Shown in pieces: positions 13,367-25,019 of a stretch of DNA of 64,000 nucleotides. Source of the stretch: Atopsyche davidsoni (Eukaryota; Arthropoda; Insecta; Trichoptera; Hydrobiosidae). The translations under genes were made by a program, and so were the position numbers. Positions within the stretch are counted from its first letter, which is position 1, and every line of letters starts with the position of its first letter. The stretch spans positions 8,587,501-8,651,500 of the forward strand of contig JAILWY010000016.1 of assembly GCA_022113835.1 (NCBI GenBank), read 5' to 3'. The notes under the pieces are model-generated. The model had not been told where the DNA came from. It ran no database searches and saw only the letters and a list, made by a program, of their open reading frames with translations.

Positions 13367-13372
13367 TTTATT
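13367..13372 (-). terminator. Polyadenylation signal of CSP-B
   Basis: On the - strand this reads AATAAA, about 57 bp past the CSP-B stop codon (13431-13429). It would give a short 3'UTR. Because CSP-A is convergent, the two genes' 3' ends face each other across about 4.9 kb. Confidence 0.65.
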
Positions 13373-13428
13373 TACATCTTGTCCCACTATCGGGCTATGG
13401 TTAGTAAGTCGGAAGTTGATTTGGTTTT

Positions 13429-13613
13429 TTATGCCTCTGCCAAGAACTGATCGAAGGAGTCCTTGAACTTCCTGTCCTTGTCGTACTTGTCAACCAGCTT
13501 CTCCCAATCGGCCGGGCGCTTGTCCATGAGATGGCGGGCCACCTTCCTGATGTTCTTCTTCATGTTGTCCGTGCACTTCCCGCAGGACGTCTCCAGCGCC
13601 TCGGGGAGGATTC
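13429..13613 (-). CDS. CSP-B coding exon 2
   Basis: This starts after TTTTCAG and completes the split codon. It encodes ILPEALETSCGKC with C75 and C78 and the rest of the helical domain, and ends FLAEA-stop. Confidence 0.92.
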
Positions 13614-14976
13614 CTGAAAATAACAATCAAATTGATTACAAGGTCTTTTGAATTTCATTTAACTTTAAAACAAAAAAATACACTACTTGCACAGTATTTG
13701 CTCATTGTGTGTTTTCACCAGAACGATGTGTTTATTATTTGAAAATTTGAAGTAATATTATGTTCAAAATGATTAGTAATTGATTTGACAATATAGTATA
13801 TATTTATGAAATAAGAGGTTATGTGAATGCAAGAAGTATTTAACGACCAAAATTACTTTGATTTTAAATGCAATGCATATATTTCGATGTGATGATAAAT
13901 CAGAAATACACTGATATCTACAATTAATACGCTGGCAACGTTTAAATGCCAAAATTTTATTGATATGTAAAAAAAAAATATTTTAGGTAAAATCAAGTCT
14001 TTGTGACATCATCATACAGAGTCACGTGTTTATTTTTGTAAAAATTCTCGTTTTTAGTCGAAAAATCAAAACGAAGCTACTCAGATCGGGTTATTTGAGA
14101 ATAATAAAAAAAAACCGGTAGATACTGCTTTTGGAGTCTCTGAACTAAACTAGACATTTCCTTAGTAGTGAAATTGTGCTGGTCGCTGAAAGAAGTCAGT
14201 GCATAAACGAATATACAATTATACTTAAATAATAATCTAAAAGACTCAAGGGTATGTATGAATGCATTGTTTTTTTACACTTACTTAATTTTAAATGGGT
14301 TCAATTCACACTCATTTCGAGGTGCTTCATTTAATCTATTTATTTATTATGGTATTTTTAAAATTTATTTCAAATCAAATCAATCAATCAATCAATCAAA
14401 AATCATGGTAAAAAAGTATCTAATTGTCAAAACTTTCATTATAAATTGATACGAAAACTTATTTTTCTAAAAATATACATAACCTCCTCTTATTTCATAA
14501 AGATATACTACATTGTGAATTCAATATTATACAGTTCGTTTTTTTTTTCCTAAACTTAATGACTGAAATCTTACTATTGATATGAAATTAACGTTTGATA
14601 AATACAAAAAAAATAGTTTTGTAAAAAATCACTGAAATTATCTTATGTTTGTAATTGAAATTATTGAAACCATTTCACCAAACTTTTGAAGTTATCTTCT
14701 CAAAATGAAAAAAAATGTATGAATAGACAATATTAGCAAAATCCGTGCAAATATGAGCGTTAGATATTGAATTGGTGACTCACTCCTGAAGTCCTTCCCC
14801 TCGGCGGTGCAGGGCCCCTGGTCCATGAAGCACTTGAGGTAGTTCTTGAGGATCCTGTCGCTGGTGAGGATGGTGTCCACGTCGAAGTTCTCGTACTTGC
14901 TGCTGTACTGTGCCGGGGAGTCGGCCGCCGCGGCCAGCGCACAGGCGCACAGCATCACCACCGTTGAAAGATGCAT
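13429..14976 (-). CDS. Chemosensory protein CSP-B (OS-D family), two coding exons
   Basis: The coding sequence joins 14976-14784 (193 nt) to 13613-13429 (185 nt), giving 125 residues. The donor is AGGA|GTGAGT and the acceptor TTTTCAG|GAATCC; the intron is phase 1 and falls one base after an Arg codon, the equivalent of the conserved CSP intron site after Lys. A signal peptide covers about residues 1-18 (MHLSTVVMLCACALAAAA). Cysteines C49, C56, C75 and C78 show the exact C-X6-C-X18-C-X2-C pattern, at the same positions as in CSP-A. The ILPEALETSCGKC and LMDKRPADWEKLVDKYD blocks are typical of the family. The chosen start is the Met that opens the signal peptide. An in-frame ATG ten codons upstream would disturb the signal and probably lies in the 5'UTR intron. 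CSP-A and CSP-B are probably paralogues, but the proteins differ enough that this is not a recent copy. Confidence 0.93.
14378..14399. repeat. (ATCA)n microsatellite in CSP-B coding intron
   Basis: Tandem ATCA/TCAA units run for about 22 bases inside the 1.17 kb coding intron of CSP-B (14783-13614). It is an ordinary simple repeat and a likely polymorphic marker. Confidence 0.75.
14784..14976 (-). CDS. CSP-B coding exon 1
   Basis: This carries the signal peptide and the first two cysteines (C49, C56). It ends AGG A|GTGAGT, phase 1. Immediately before the ATG is GTGGTGGCAG|A, a usable 3' splice site for the 5'UTR intron, although its polypyrimidine tract is poor. Confidence 0.9.
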
Positions 14977-16701
14977 TCTGCCACCACACAATTCATCCTC
15001 ACTCATTACTTGGAAACATTTATAACCACAGCGACAACAATTTTAATACTTTTCAACGATTTTAATGGCTTTTCAGCTGTTAAATAAAAAATGCTATAAA
15101 ACTGTAGCATTGTATTTCTAACCGCTGTTCATTTGAATGACTAAAGGTGAATATATATTCTATTGTCATATCAATATTTCAATTATTATATCTATATTAT
15201 CTGCAATTTCAACTCTCGAGTCGTCTATAAATTACTTGCGTATACCCAAAGTCCCAAATAAAATCTGACAAATCTTTATTTTAACTATAGCTCAAAATAT
15301 ACCAAAAGGCTTGAAGTTATGTTTAGCGAAGTAAATTATGATATTTTATATAATGCAATTTAATTCTGAAAATTATATATTACATGTTAGGTAGACATAT
15401 ATTATCATTATTAAATACTGATAGTTCCAATGCTACACAATCAACTTAGTTCTAGTCTCTGTACAAGTTAATTTGATTGTATATTTTGATAGATGTATTA
15501 AATTTGTGATAGTGCCATAATACGTACGATAAATAATTAATATCACTTGTAGTTCACCTATAATAATAATAATGAGTTCGGTTAATTTTTTTATTAATTA
15601 ATATACATCACAAGTGTTTAAAAAATTTCAAACAGTTTAAATAGTTTTAAAGGTTTTGATGTGCAGAATACCTTATTTTTAGTTCTCAACAATAAATATA
15701 TAATTATGAAAGTTACGATAAATATTATTTAACTCCATCAATACCTTGGTTAGAAATATGAACAAGGTTTTAAAAAGATATAATAAAATTAACTTACATT
15801 TTTTATAGCTTTATTATGATGATAATTCCTATACATCCGATATAACAAAACATTAAATTATAGATAATTTATACGATACGATGCATCTTGCTTGCCACTT
15901 GTTCTCAACAATTCACATTAAAGTAAATCATAAAATGAAGAGTGAAGGAAGTATTCAATGTTATATAATATAACTACTACAAACAAATATATAATTTAGT
16001 TCTTGTTGAAAACTTGAACTCTTCAGTTTCTTCTTATCAAATATCATGAGATCATAATAACTACTTCGTTATACTGAATTTCCATAGCAATTGTCAAACG
16101 ATTATATTAGATCATTGGATTTGCTAAAAAAAAGTGTTTTCTTAGTATTATTTTAATCGGGATTGAATAGAACACGTAAATATGTTCACAATAACGTAAA
16201 ATGCTAACCATAACTATGTTTACCGTGACATATTGAAATTACAATACTCTGATTAAACTGGATATTTAATTCAATTGCATGTATCAAATAATTATAAATA
16301 TTTTTTTGTACTCTAAATTACTGAGTAAAGTTTATATTTTAAGTAAAATAAAATATATGTTTTGAAGATTCGGTAAAATAAATTACTTCAAATATCCACA
16401 AAAAATTAATATTTAACAAAGAATTTCCTTTAAAAAAATGCTTGATTTTTATCTATCGATTTTGTATAATTAACAGGTTACACTAGGAATTCAATTATAA
16501 GCAGTTGCACTTGTAGATCAAATTTAAATCTAGCTATAAAGTCACAAAATAACGTAGATTTATTTAAAAGTATAACAAGTAAATACTAAGTAGAATATTG
16601 TATTTCGTTAGACCGAGCTATCGTGACATATAATTGTTACAATTTCACAATAACAATATGCATCCGAATAGTCAAAATTAATGAGGAGTCGGTTTGCGTA
16701 C

Positions 16702-16760
16702 CTGTGAGAAGTGAGAAGTGAGAAGTGATGAGTGAGGAGTGAGGACCGTCTCAGCTGACT
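16702..16760 (-). other. CSP-B non-coding exon 1 (5'UTR) with heptamer repeats
   Basis: Between the predicted start site (about 16760) and a donor CTCACAG|GTACGC (GT at 16701-16700) lies a short exon without ATG. Its 3' half is built of TCACTTC/TCACTCC heptamers, about five units reading imperfectly. Joined to the acceptor at 14978 it would give a 5'UTR intron of about 1.7 kb, the same architecture as CSP-A. Confidence 0.55.
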
Positions 16761-16793
16761 GTTGCTGGTGTCGGTGCTGCAACTGCTTATATG
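16752..16793 (-). promoter_or_regulatory. Core promoter of CSP-B (TATA box and initiator)
   Basis: On the - strand CATATAAG puts a TATA box at 16791-16786. About 31-35 bases downstream is ACAGTCAGC, which offers two initiator-like CAGT/TCAG sites (A at 16760 or 16756). The stretch just upstream is GC-rich around 16861-16905. Confidence 0.6.
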
Positions 16794-16905
16794 GAAAAAC
16801 TGTCCACGTAAAAAATAACATTACGTACCCACGTTTAATTGACATGACGTCTTATTAAACAGCCAGGCCTGACAAACCTCGCCAGCAGGGGGTCGCAGGT
16901 TTATA

Positions 16906-18780
16906 TAATGTAAATATATCATTTTTTTCATTATCCTATGATTATTTTTGAGTCCATTCATTATTATTTTCAACTATGATTTTTTTTAAAGAAACAACTG
17001 ATATTGTAATTTTTTTGAACTCTTGAAAAACGATATTATTTATAATTCAATTTTCAGTTACCAAACATCGGGGAGTTTTTTTAGAATACATCGTGTTTAT
17101 AAATTGTGTACATAAATACACAAATACACCATAAAATTATGAAAATTAATAAATATATATTTTTTATACTTACTGTTGTTTCTGAAACACAAACATTGCA
17201 TTCCCATTTAAACACGTTTGATTCACTTATTGTATTAAATGTAAGTGAAGGGTAGTTTTATTTTCAAATTTAAGGGCACATTTCATGACAACCACTTCTC
17301 TGTACTGCATGGGATATTTAGTTTATAAATTAATAGTGCCTGATGTAGTTTGCGTATATAAGTTATTTATAAATTTCAAAAAACTGTTTATTGATATTTG
17401 ACTAGATATGAATTTTAATACTAAGTCGACACGTGTAATGTATCTTTTACCAATAATTATAACGTATGGTTTTATGTTTGATTTAGGTTGCTTAACGGAG
17501 TATCAAATCAAATTAGTGGCATTAATATCTCACCATGCTTGCCTATTGGGTTGTTAAGTGTGTAGTAAAATATATAAAATGGGGTGGAAATTTTTTGACC
17601 ACACTAAAAGTTTCATCAGTCATGATTGTTCTCGGAAAATTTTCTTCTCTGAACTTTTATTTTAAAAAAAATGTCTTGGTAGCTTCTACCGAGATATTTT
17701 GGATATTAATTGGTATCATTTTCAACTGCTGGTTGAAAATTTTAATTTGATTCATTATTTGGATAGGTGCGCTTGAAATTTTCAATTTTATTTTGTATAT
17801 TATTTTGATACTTCTTCTTCACGCGGTCGAGTCTAAGGTCTTGAAAACATTGTGAATTTTTAGTAAAATGAAAATGCCTTAAAATAAAAATATATTATTA
17901 TTGAATCTAAATCTTATCTAAATTAGGATTCAAATTCTATTATTATTGACACTCAAAGAGTTTAGGATAAAATTTAATATTTTCATTACCTTGCTTTGTA
18001 CCTAATAAACTTCTTCTAAACCTTTCGTTAAAATACTGCCAATTTGTGCTCTTGTTAATAATTATCACATGGCTTATTTACTACAAAAAATATATAATTA
18101 ACTTTTGACAATCCATGACCTCCATTTTATTTTTATCTGAAAATTGGACGGTGAAGCTTCTTGAGGTGGAAAGGTAATTATTGTTGAGACAGAACAAACA
18201 GCGACGAGTCAACATTAGTTGCTGCAGCTGCATTTTTAATATTGATGAGATATAAATATATGGATATCGGGAATGGAATTTTCCGATTCCTTAGAAAAGT
18301 TAGTGCCGATACGCCGATGCATTTAAAAAACTGAACTCACTTACATAAGTAAAGAAAATTGTTTCCTACTGTTAATTAAGGTTTATAATATTTCAAATGG
18401 TTTTGAATAGTAAAATAAAATTAACTTTTTATAAATATTTTTATTACATTTTGAGCCGATAATCTTTTGGTTACCCCATAATCTTTTAGACATTCATTAG
18501 GCCATGACTAATTTTCAGGTTTATTTTAGTAGATAAAATAGAGCCAAATAAAACGACGGCCTATTTTGCTTCGTTGTAGTTTTTGTACTTAAAGTACATA
18601 TTTTCGGTATAAGCAAAATATTTTTCCTTTGGGTTTGGTTTTCTACTCGGGGGGGACTAGAAGCGAGCCTAGAATTGACGAGTTGGGGTGGCGCTGAAAT
18701 TAAGCCTCAATTGAAAAACGTACGATAGTTTTCTTATCAGTGTTACATTCTTACGTGCAAATAATAGAAGCTATAAATGG
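16906..18780. other. AT-rich spacer, no gene seen
   Basis: I see only short AT-rich frames without motifs. A run of eight Gs with AC flanks near 18650-18660 and a modest GC-richer patch to 18710 precede the tandem repeat. Confidence 0.5.
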
Positions 18781-18814
18781 TCTAATATTATGCAGGTCGT
18801 AATGTTCTTGTTAG

Positions 18815-19440
18815 AATTAGGAAAACACAGATCCATTATGAAATATCGATAATTTGATATTTTCTTTTCGTTGTTTATTTTCACCAGTGGAGCCGACGGT
18901 ACGGGGAGTTCCCAGGTCCGATAATTCTCAAAGAAGAAAAACACCATCGTTACGATGATGGCTCTGGAGAGTCATCGGACGAATTGATCGGTCGTCAATA
19001 TATTTTAACAGGATTAATATTATTCATTCACCTCTACGTAAAATGAAAATGCTTTAATCGGAAAAACACAGATGCATTTAGAGATATCGATAATTTTACT
19101 ATTTTATTTTTAACTAGCGTCACGAGAAGTTCCCGTCTGCTAATTCTCAAAGAAGAAAAACGCCGTCGTGGCGTGGCGATGATGGCTCTGAAGAAGCATC
19201 GAACGAACTGATCGGTCGTTACGTACATATTTTCGGTGTGAGGTTTTATATTATTCATGTTGTAGTGTTCTAAGACCTCTGCGTAACTAAACTGAAAATG
19301 CTAGAAACGGGAAAACACAGATGTATTTAGAAATATCGATAGTTTGTCTAATGATTCTTAAAGAAGAAAGACACCGTCATTAGGTTGATGGCTCTGAAGA
19401 GCCATCAAACGAATTGATCGGTTATTACATATGTTTTCGG
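18815..19440. repeat. Divergent tandem repeat, three units of about 240-250 bp
   Basis: The marker ACACAGAT, followed by an AATATCGAT-type segment, recurs at about 18826, 19066 and 19316. Each unit then carries a conserved block: AAGAAGAAA, ACACCRTCG, GATGATGGCTCTG, a CATC and GAAYTGATCGGT. The third unit has an internal deletion. The conserved block holds short self-complementary pieces such as GGCTCTGAAGAGCC. The sequence between the blocks is far more diverged than the blocks, which is unusual for a plain satellite. No reading frame is preserved across units. Confidence 0.7.
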
Positions 19441-19450
19441 TGCTACTTCC

Positions 19451-19516
19451 ATGCCGGCGAGCTGGCGGGCCCGGGACTCCCCAGGCCTGAGGTGCATTGC
19501 TCGCAATCGGCATCGA
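19451..19516. repeat. GC-rich inverted repeat next to the tandem array
   Basis: ATGCCGGCGAGC and GCTCGCAATCGGCAT are complementary apart from a 3-base bulge and enclose a very GC-rich loop with GGGCCCGGGACTCCCC. The feature abuts the third unit of the tandem array and may be one end of the parent mobile element. Confidence 0.5.
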
Positions 19517-19559
19517 GTGTAGACATGACCCGGTTATTGTGAATTTGCTTCTGCGCAAT

Positions 19560-22500
19560 TATTTAGATAGTCTTCATAATAAATGTCAACACTCAAGCAA
19601 ATCACTCGTAGAAACCAGTTGATTCCTGGGAAGGTAATCTTGTTTTTTCATACCCAGTCAGTATATTTCATTTTCTGCTAAAAATATTCAAATTTTGTTT
19701 ATCCAATATGAAATCACTATTATCACAATAATTATTGTTTTAGAAAATATATATTATGGTTTGGTTTTTAAACTAGAATAAGGGAATTCATTAAAATGTA
19801 TAATTTAAACCCTCTCGTTCAATAATTACATTTCTTGTTTATATCGGTAAGTTACAAAACTACATAAATATTTATATCTGTTAGGTACTGTAAAACAAGC
19901 CTAATATCAATCAGGATTGGGATTACTTATTTTTTTTTTCAATAAATTGGTTCAGCTATCAAACAAGTATTTGTATCAAGTAGATGCTAATAAAAAAAAA
20001 AAAGTTGAAAAATTGCTCCAAACAATGATGTTTATAATAGACGAATCTTGGTATAAAATATTGTTTGTACGATACAGATTTTATCAGTATTTATAAAAGT
20101 ATATTGTACAATATAAATAAATGTAACAAAACTGTTTCCTGAGTACAAAGATATACAATGTGACACATAGTGTAACGTGATCAACAATACTGTAACTTTA
20201 AACCTTATATTTCATGCTTAGTGCATTCTGTCTTCACAATTATGTCTTCGAGCGTTTAATTTTAATTTTATATCCATTTAATTCAATATGTTTTCATTAT
20301 ACTATTAGATCCTTGATAGGTGATTATTTTCCTTAGGTATTATAGTTCTCAGTCAAGGTGATGTGTGAAGCATGCATGAAGGTCCTACACAATGACTTGG
20401 ATAATTATTAAATCATAATACCTTAGAACAACGGAGCAAATAATGCCTAAACACTCATCGTATATATTATAAAATATATATTATATTTAAAAAAATTGGG
20501 AAAAATCAAAATCTAAAAATTTGTAATTTAAATGAAAGAAAATATAATAAAAATATATAATGCTGAATATGCACTTCAATTGTTGTAGCCTCTACATGTA
20601 GTGTATTTTTATACTGGATAAATAAATATTAACGAATAAACATTTATAATAAATGCTTAACTTTCAAATAAATACGGAAAAATAAAAAAATTTGGTTATT
20701 AGCTTTACTACACACACACAATTTCACAACATTACCTTGAGCTTGCCATACTTCTGTATATTTTCAATATAATCAAAACATAAAATAAACAGAAGTACAG
20801 TAGTATGAAACAATTAACTTATTGTTGATCTTTTGTTACGACACTTATTAAAAACCACTCGCTTTGAAGTGCAATTGAAGTTAAAAAAAACCTATGCTGT
20901 AGGGACCAGACAATTCTCATGCAGGCAAATTCTCAAGAGTAAAACATGTACACACATTGATCACCAAATATAATAAAAACGCTAAACAATTTTTTAAAAG
21001 AAATAAAGTCAGTAAAGCAATGCCTTGATATATTTCAAACATTAGTTATACAGAAACCAGTAATTATTTTATGTTGATTTCCATGGTGCAATAGCGATTG
21101 ACAATATATTGGCATATAATAAAGACGTTAAGTAGATTTTTAATAAAATTATTTTTAATTGAATTATACTTTTTTTTATCCAAAACAAACGGTTTTAATA
21201 GGTTTGGAATTTTTAAATAAATAATTTAACATTAAAAATTAAACAAAGCATAATTACATATAATATATTAATATTGATTGGCATGTTAATAAAAATGAGT
21301 AACTTATCTTTTTTATTAATTTTAAGTACGTCTGCAATAATTGGATTTATTGGCTTAGGTCAGGTTTTATTTGGTTTGGAAGGTTAAAACAATTTGCCAT
21401 TCAATATTATTATAATACTTAACCAGGTACTCTATTTAATACCTTAGCATAGTTATTAAAAGGTGATTCAAAATGTAAGCATATACATTTATGTAAATTA
21501 GTAATCAGAAAGAGGTGAATTTCTATTGGCGTGAATGTACATTATTTTTTGTAAAAATAAGAGTCCAAACAAATAGTCAATTGATATATTTCCTACTATT
21601 GATGTTAGTGAATCCCATTTTGATTGAAAAGATTTAATTTTTCACAGTATCCAAATAGAGAAACACCCAAGAAACCGGATCAACTCACAACATAGGCTGC
21701 TAACATCTACGAATATACCTATTTATCATATTAGTCATAAAATAAAGTGAAAAATTTTCAATTTGATAGTACTCCAATGGTTGGTTACTAAATTTATTTT
21801 TCAATACTAAGCCTATGTGTGGTGATGCTGTTATATTTTTTCCATCCACATGATTAGGGAACTCACATATAGTCATACTTCACTGCCGTGAGAAAACACA
21901 ATACACTTCCTAAATGGGTCGCTTGAATGTGACAGTGCTAATTTATTGTTTGTTAAAATTTTTTCAAGGATAGAGTTCCTAATTACTTACAGTAATATCT
22001 GTTGAAATGCAAAATGCAAATTGAAATGCTCTCAACCTGGTACTTGCAAATACCGTCTGTAAAACATATTATTTTGAGTACCATCAATATTTTAATATAA
22101 ATATGATGGTTCAATATTAACACGTTTTTTAAAAATAGTAATTGTTTGCATGATCTTAATAATCAATTTAATTTTAAATTAAGCATGCAAAATAATTTAG
22201 AGTGTAAAAATTTTAGGAAAATAATCGAACATGCCCTATTTTTATATCTGAGATGGTAATTGATTATTATTCTTTGCGGTCGGCCTATTTGTGTGAGGAG
22301 ACAGAGCAAAGGTTGGTTTTGATGTACACTTTATCATTTTTATTGCCTGTGCCAAATCAATCTGATGACAGACAAGGCAAACGATGACTGTTTTTGTCAA
22401 CTTACTTTGATGAATATTTTAATATATAATTATAATATAATATAATTATGTGGTATGCAATAAACGCCATATCCTATATCTGAATGTGAAAATTATAATA

Positions 22501-24100
22501 CCGGAATAAGTGTATTTAATATTTGAATGGGACAAATCCCCTTTTTTCAGACTTTGACTTAACCTCTATATATTTAGGCACCTTCATAAACATAACAATA
22601 ATCAGATATATCTAGTATAAATGCAACATATTAAATATAGTGGAAGTATATAAATTGTCTAAATCTAGGTTTTTTTACAGTTAAATATTTTACGTAATAT
22701 ATTTAGACTGGAATGGAATATATTAGAATTCATAATGCGAAGATTTCTTATCTTACTATGCATGCCTACATAGAGCCAATGAGTATTTATGTTTATAAAT
22801 TATTGTTGCTATATTTATAGATCTAAGGAAGGTGTTACAGTACAAATTTATTTTAACTAAAACACAAACATAATAAATTGCAAATTATGTGACTGGCATT
22901 TTTTTCTAAATCCCAACTATAAATTGTATAAATTTACAAAAAAAGATTTATTTCACCTTACCTATTTAAAAATACTCAACCTGCCTTGAAATAATGAATA
23001 GAGACTGTCAAGCCATCGATGTTTAATAATGTGATAGTGTGATACATGCTTTAGTAAGAAATCGGCTAAAAAAGCCACCGATGGAGAAGGCCAGAGATAC
23101 TAAAAATAATTACTGTCGAGGGGTTAGGATGAAATGAAAACAAAGACCTATTGAGTCGATGTTTGACGTTGTTATTATACATGGGTGCATGCTCATCAAT
23201 TCAAGTTATTTTTTACATCACAAGTTTATTGGTAAAACAATGATGGTCAAAGTAATTAATAACACACAGATGAACAATTTCCAACCTAAATAAGGCTTAT
23301 ATTACATTTGTTGCTTAAAAATGCTGTTATTAATATTTTTCAATTATATGCTTAAATAATTACATTCTCCACATTTTATCTAGAATAAAAACTAATTTGA
23401 TGATTAATATTTCTAATTCCAATCATTTTAAGTCATTGTTACTGTCTTCCCTCTGGCCTTATGATTTAGGATGTTCAATTATACCGAACCTTATGATGAG
23501 CTAGTTAGTGAATACACACATGCGAGTGTGAAAGATCAAATAAATATTCACGTGAATTAAATCAATATTATTCATTTATGAAGATTTATTTCATTTTTTG
23601 GATTTGAAATAATAAGTGTTGATTACGTGCTGTCTGTTATTCCAGCAGGTCATAATTATAGTCTTGGTGCCTTAATGCACGTGTGATACATGTTTTATAA
23701 TAATTTTGGTTTCTTCAAATGATTTTTGGTTACTTGTTGCTGTTTTTATCATTCATTATTAAGATTTGGTGTATTTTTTAAAGTTATATTTAGTGATTTG
23801 TATTTTTGTGCGATTCTGGTGACAATAATATAATGACAACAAGTTAACAAAGTTCTTCTTACTAGTTCCAGATGTTTGAGTAATTTTATTCGGGTTCAAG
23901 GCTTTCAGGATGTGTCAAATTCATAATTGAATAATTAGTTTTTTTGCAATATATTAATACACATGAGTTTAAAAATATTGGAAGGAACAAAATAATGTAC
24001 TGTATTATTTATTTATTTAATGGTATGGGTTCAAATTTAGTCTTGCACATCATCTACAATATGTAAAAAAGATTCTCTACATCTATCACAGAAAAAAAAA
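19560..24100. other. AT-rich spacer, no gene seen
   Basis: I find no exon with coding character or family motif in this 4.5 kb. It is dominated by poly-A/T runs and AT-rich DNA. Confidence 0.5.
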
Positions 24101-24277
24101 AACAATATTTGAGTGCTTTGTTGAGCTTATGCTACCAGCTTAAAACTAGTGATAGTGAGTGGTCATATAATAAAAATGCTGGCTCACAATCTGCTTTCCG
24201 CAATCCGCAACTTTACTGCTGCAGATCAGTTATGGCTGTTAAAAGATATGAAAATAATAGAAGTGCTACAAGGACAC

Positions 24278-24527
24278 CTCAAGTGAAAACCTTCAATGCT
24301 ACAATTTCAATATACTCCCTTGAGAGATAGTTGTTCTTTGTTGTAGTAACATCACCTGAGCAATGGTTTTGAATACTTTGAAATTGAGTATACCAGGAGC
24401 TTAAAGCAGAGATGTCAGAAATAATAACTGGATTGTATGCAGAAGGGTGTGTGGCTCCAGGATTGGCCTCTTGTACAGGCCAACACACAAGCCATGAGGA
24501 CTTGTCACACTCAAAACCAAGGGACAG
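24278..24527 (-). other. Exon-like open block of unknown identity
   Basis: On the - strand a good 3' splice site (CCCTTTTCAG) at 24528 opens a frame of about 80 codons that includes ECDKSSWLVCWPVQEANPGA and ends at a TGA at about 24278. A donor-like GCTCAG|GTGATG splits it at 24356/24355. After the TGA the same frame stays open for another 21 codons, reading GVLVALLLFSYLLTAITDLQ, a hydrophobic segment, before TAA. Base composition is less AT-rich than the surroundings. It could be an exon of an unrecognised gene, a decayed gene piece or a repeat. A second frame is also open over the first half, so coding status is uncertain. Confidence 0.3.
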
Positions 24528-24893
24528 CTGAAAAGGGTAAATACAAACTACGAAATTGGCAGATTTAAAACTTTTCTAGTATTATTTTTAAGGTATGTGA
24601 AATCGTCAATATTACAAACAACTCTAAATAAATTAATAAAAACGTGTTAACTTTCAGTGAAATAGGCTAGCTACAAGTACAACCCCAGTTCTGAAATGGT
24701 GATGAGAATTGAGTTAATTTTTTTAATTGTATTAATATTTTGTGTCATCAGGATTTGAACCATATTATACTATCAGGTAGGCAAGGTACCATACGTCAAT
24801 ATAAGATTCATCATAAGCTTCTATACAAGATATCATCAAAATCAATCGATCATCTACCATATTTATTAACCTACAAATACAAAATTCTCAAGT

Positions 24894-25015
24894 TGATATA
24901 ATTCAGCAACAGAAATGGGGAGAGCGGGAATTTCACTGGCTCAGCATGACGGTATGCTCAGTTAAATGGTCGCCAACCTCCTCTGAGAAGAGGCACTTGA
25001 TGATATAATTCAGCA
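24894..25015. mobile_element. Short SINE-like insertion flanked by a 15-bp direct repeat
   Basis: TGATATAATTCAGCA occurs at 24894-24908 and again at 25001-25015, exactly bracketing 92 bp. This is the pattern of a target-site duplication made by LINE-driven insertion. The inserted piece contains CTGGCTCAG and a hairpin CCTCT-GAGA-AGAGG. A related copy lies at 49929-49990, where a CTCT-GAGG-AGAG hairpin is kept. No poly-A tail is visible. Confidence 0.6.
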
Positions 25016-25019
25016 GCTC

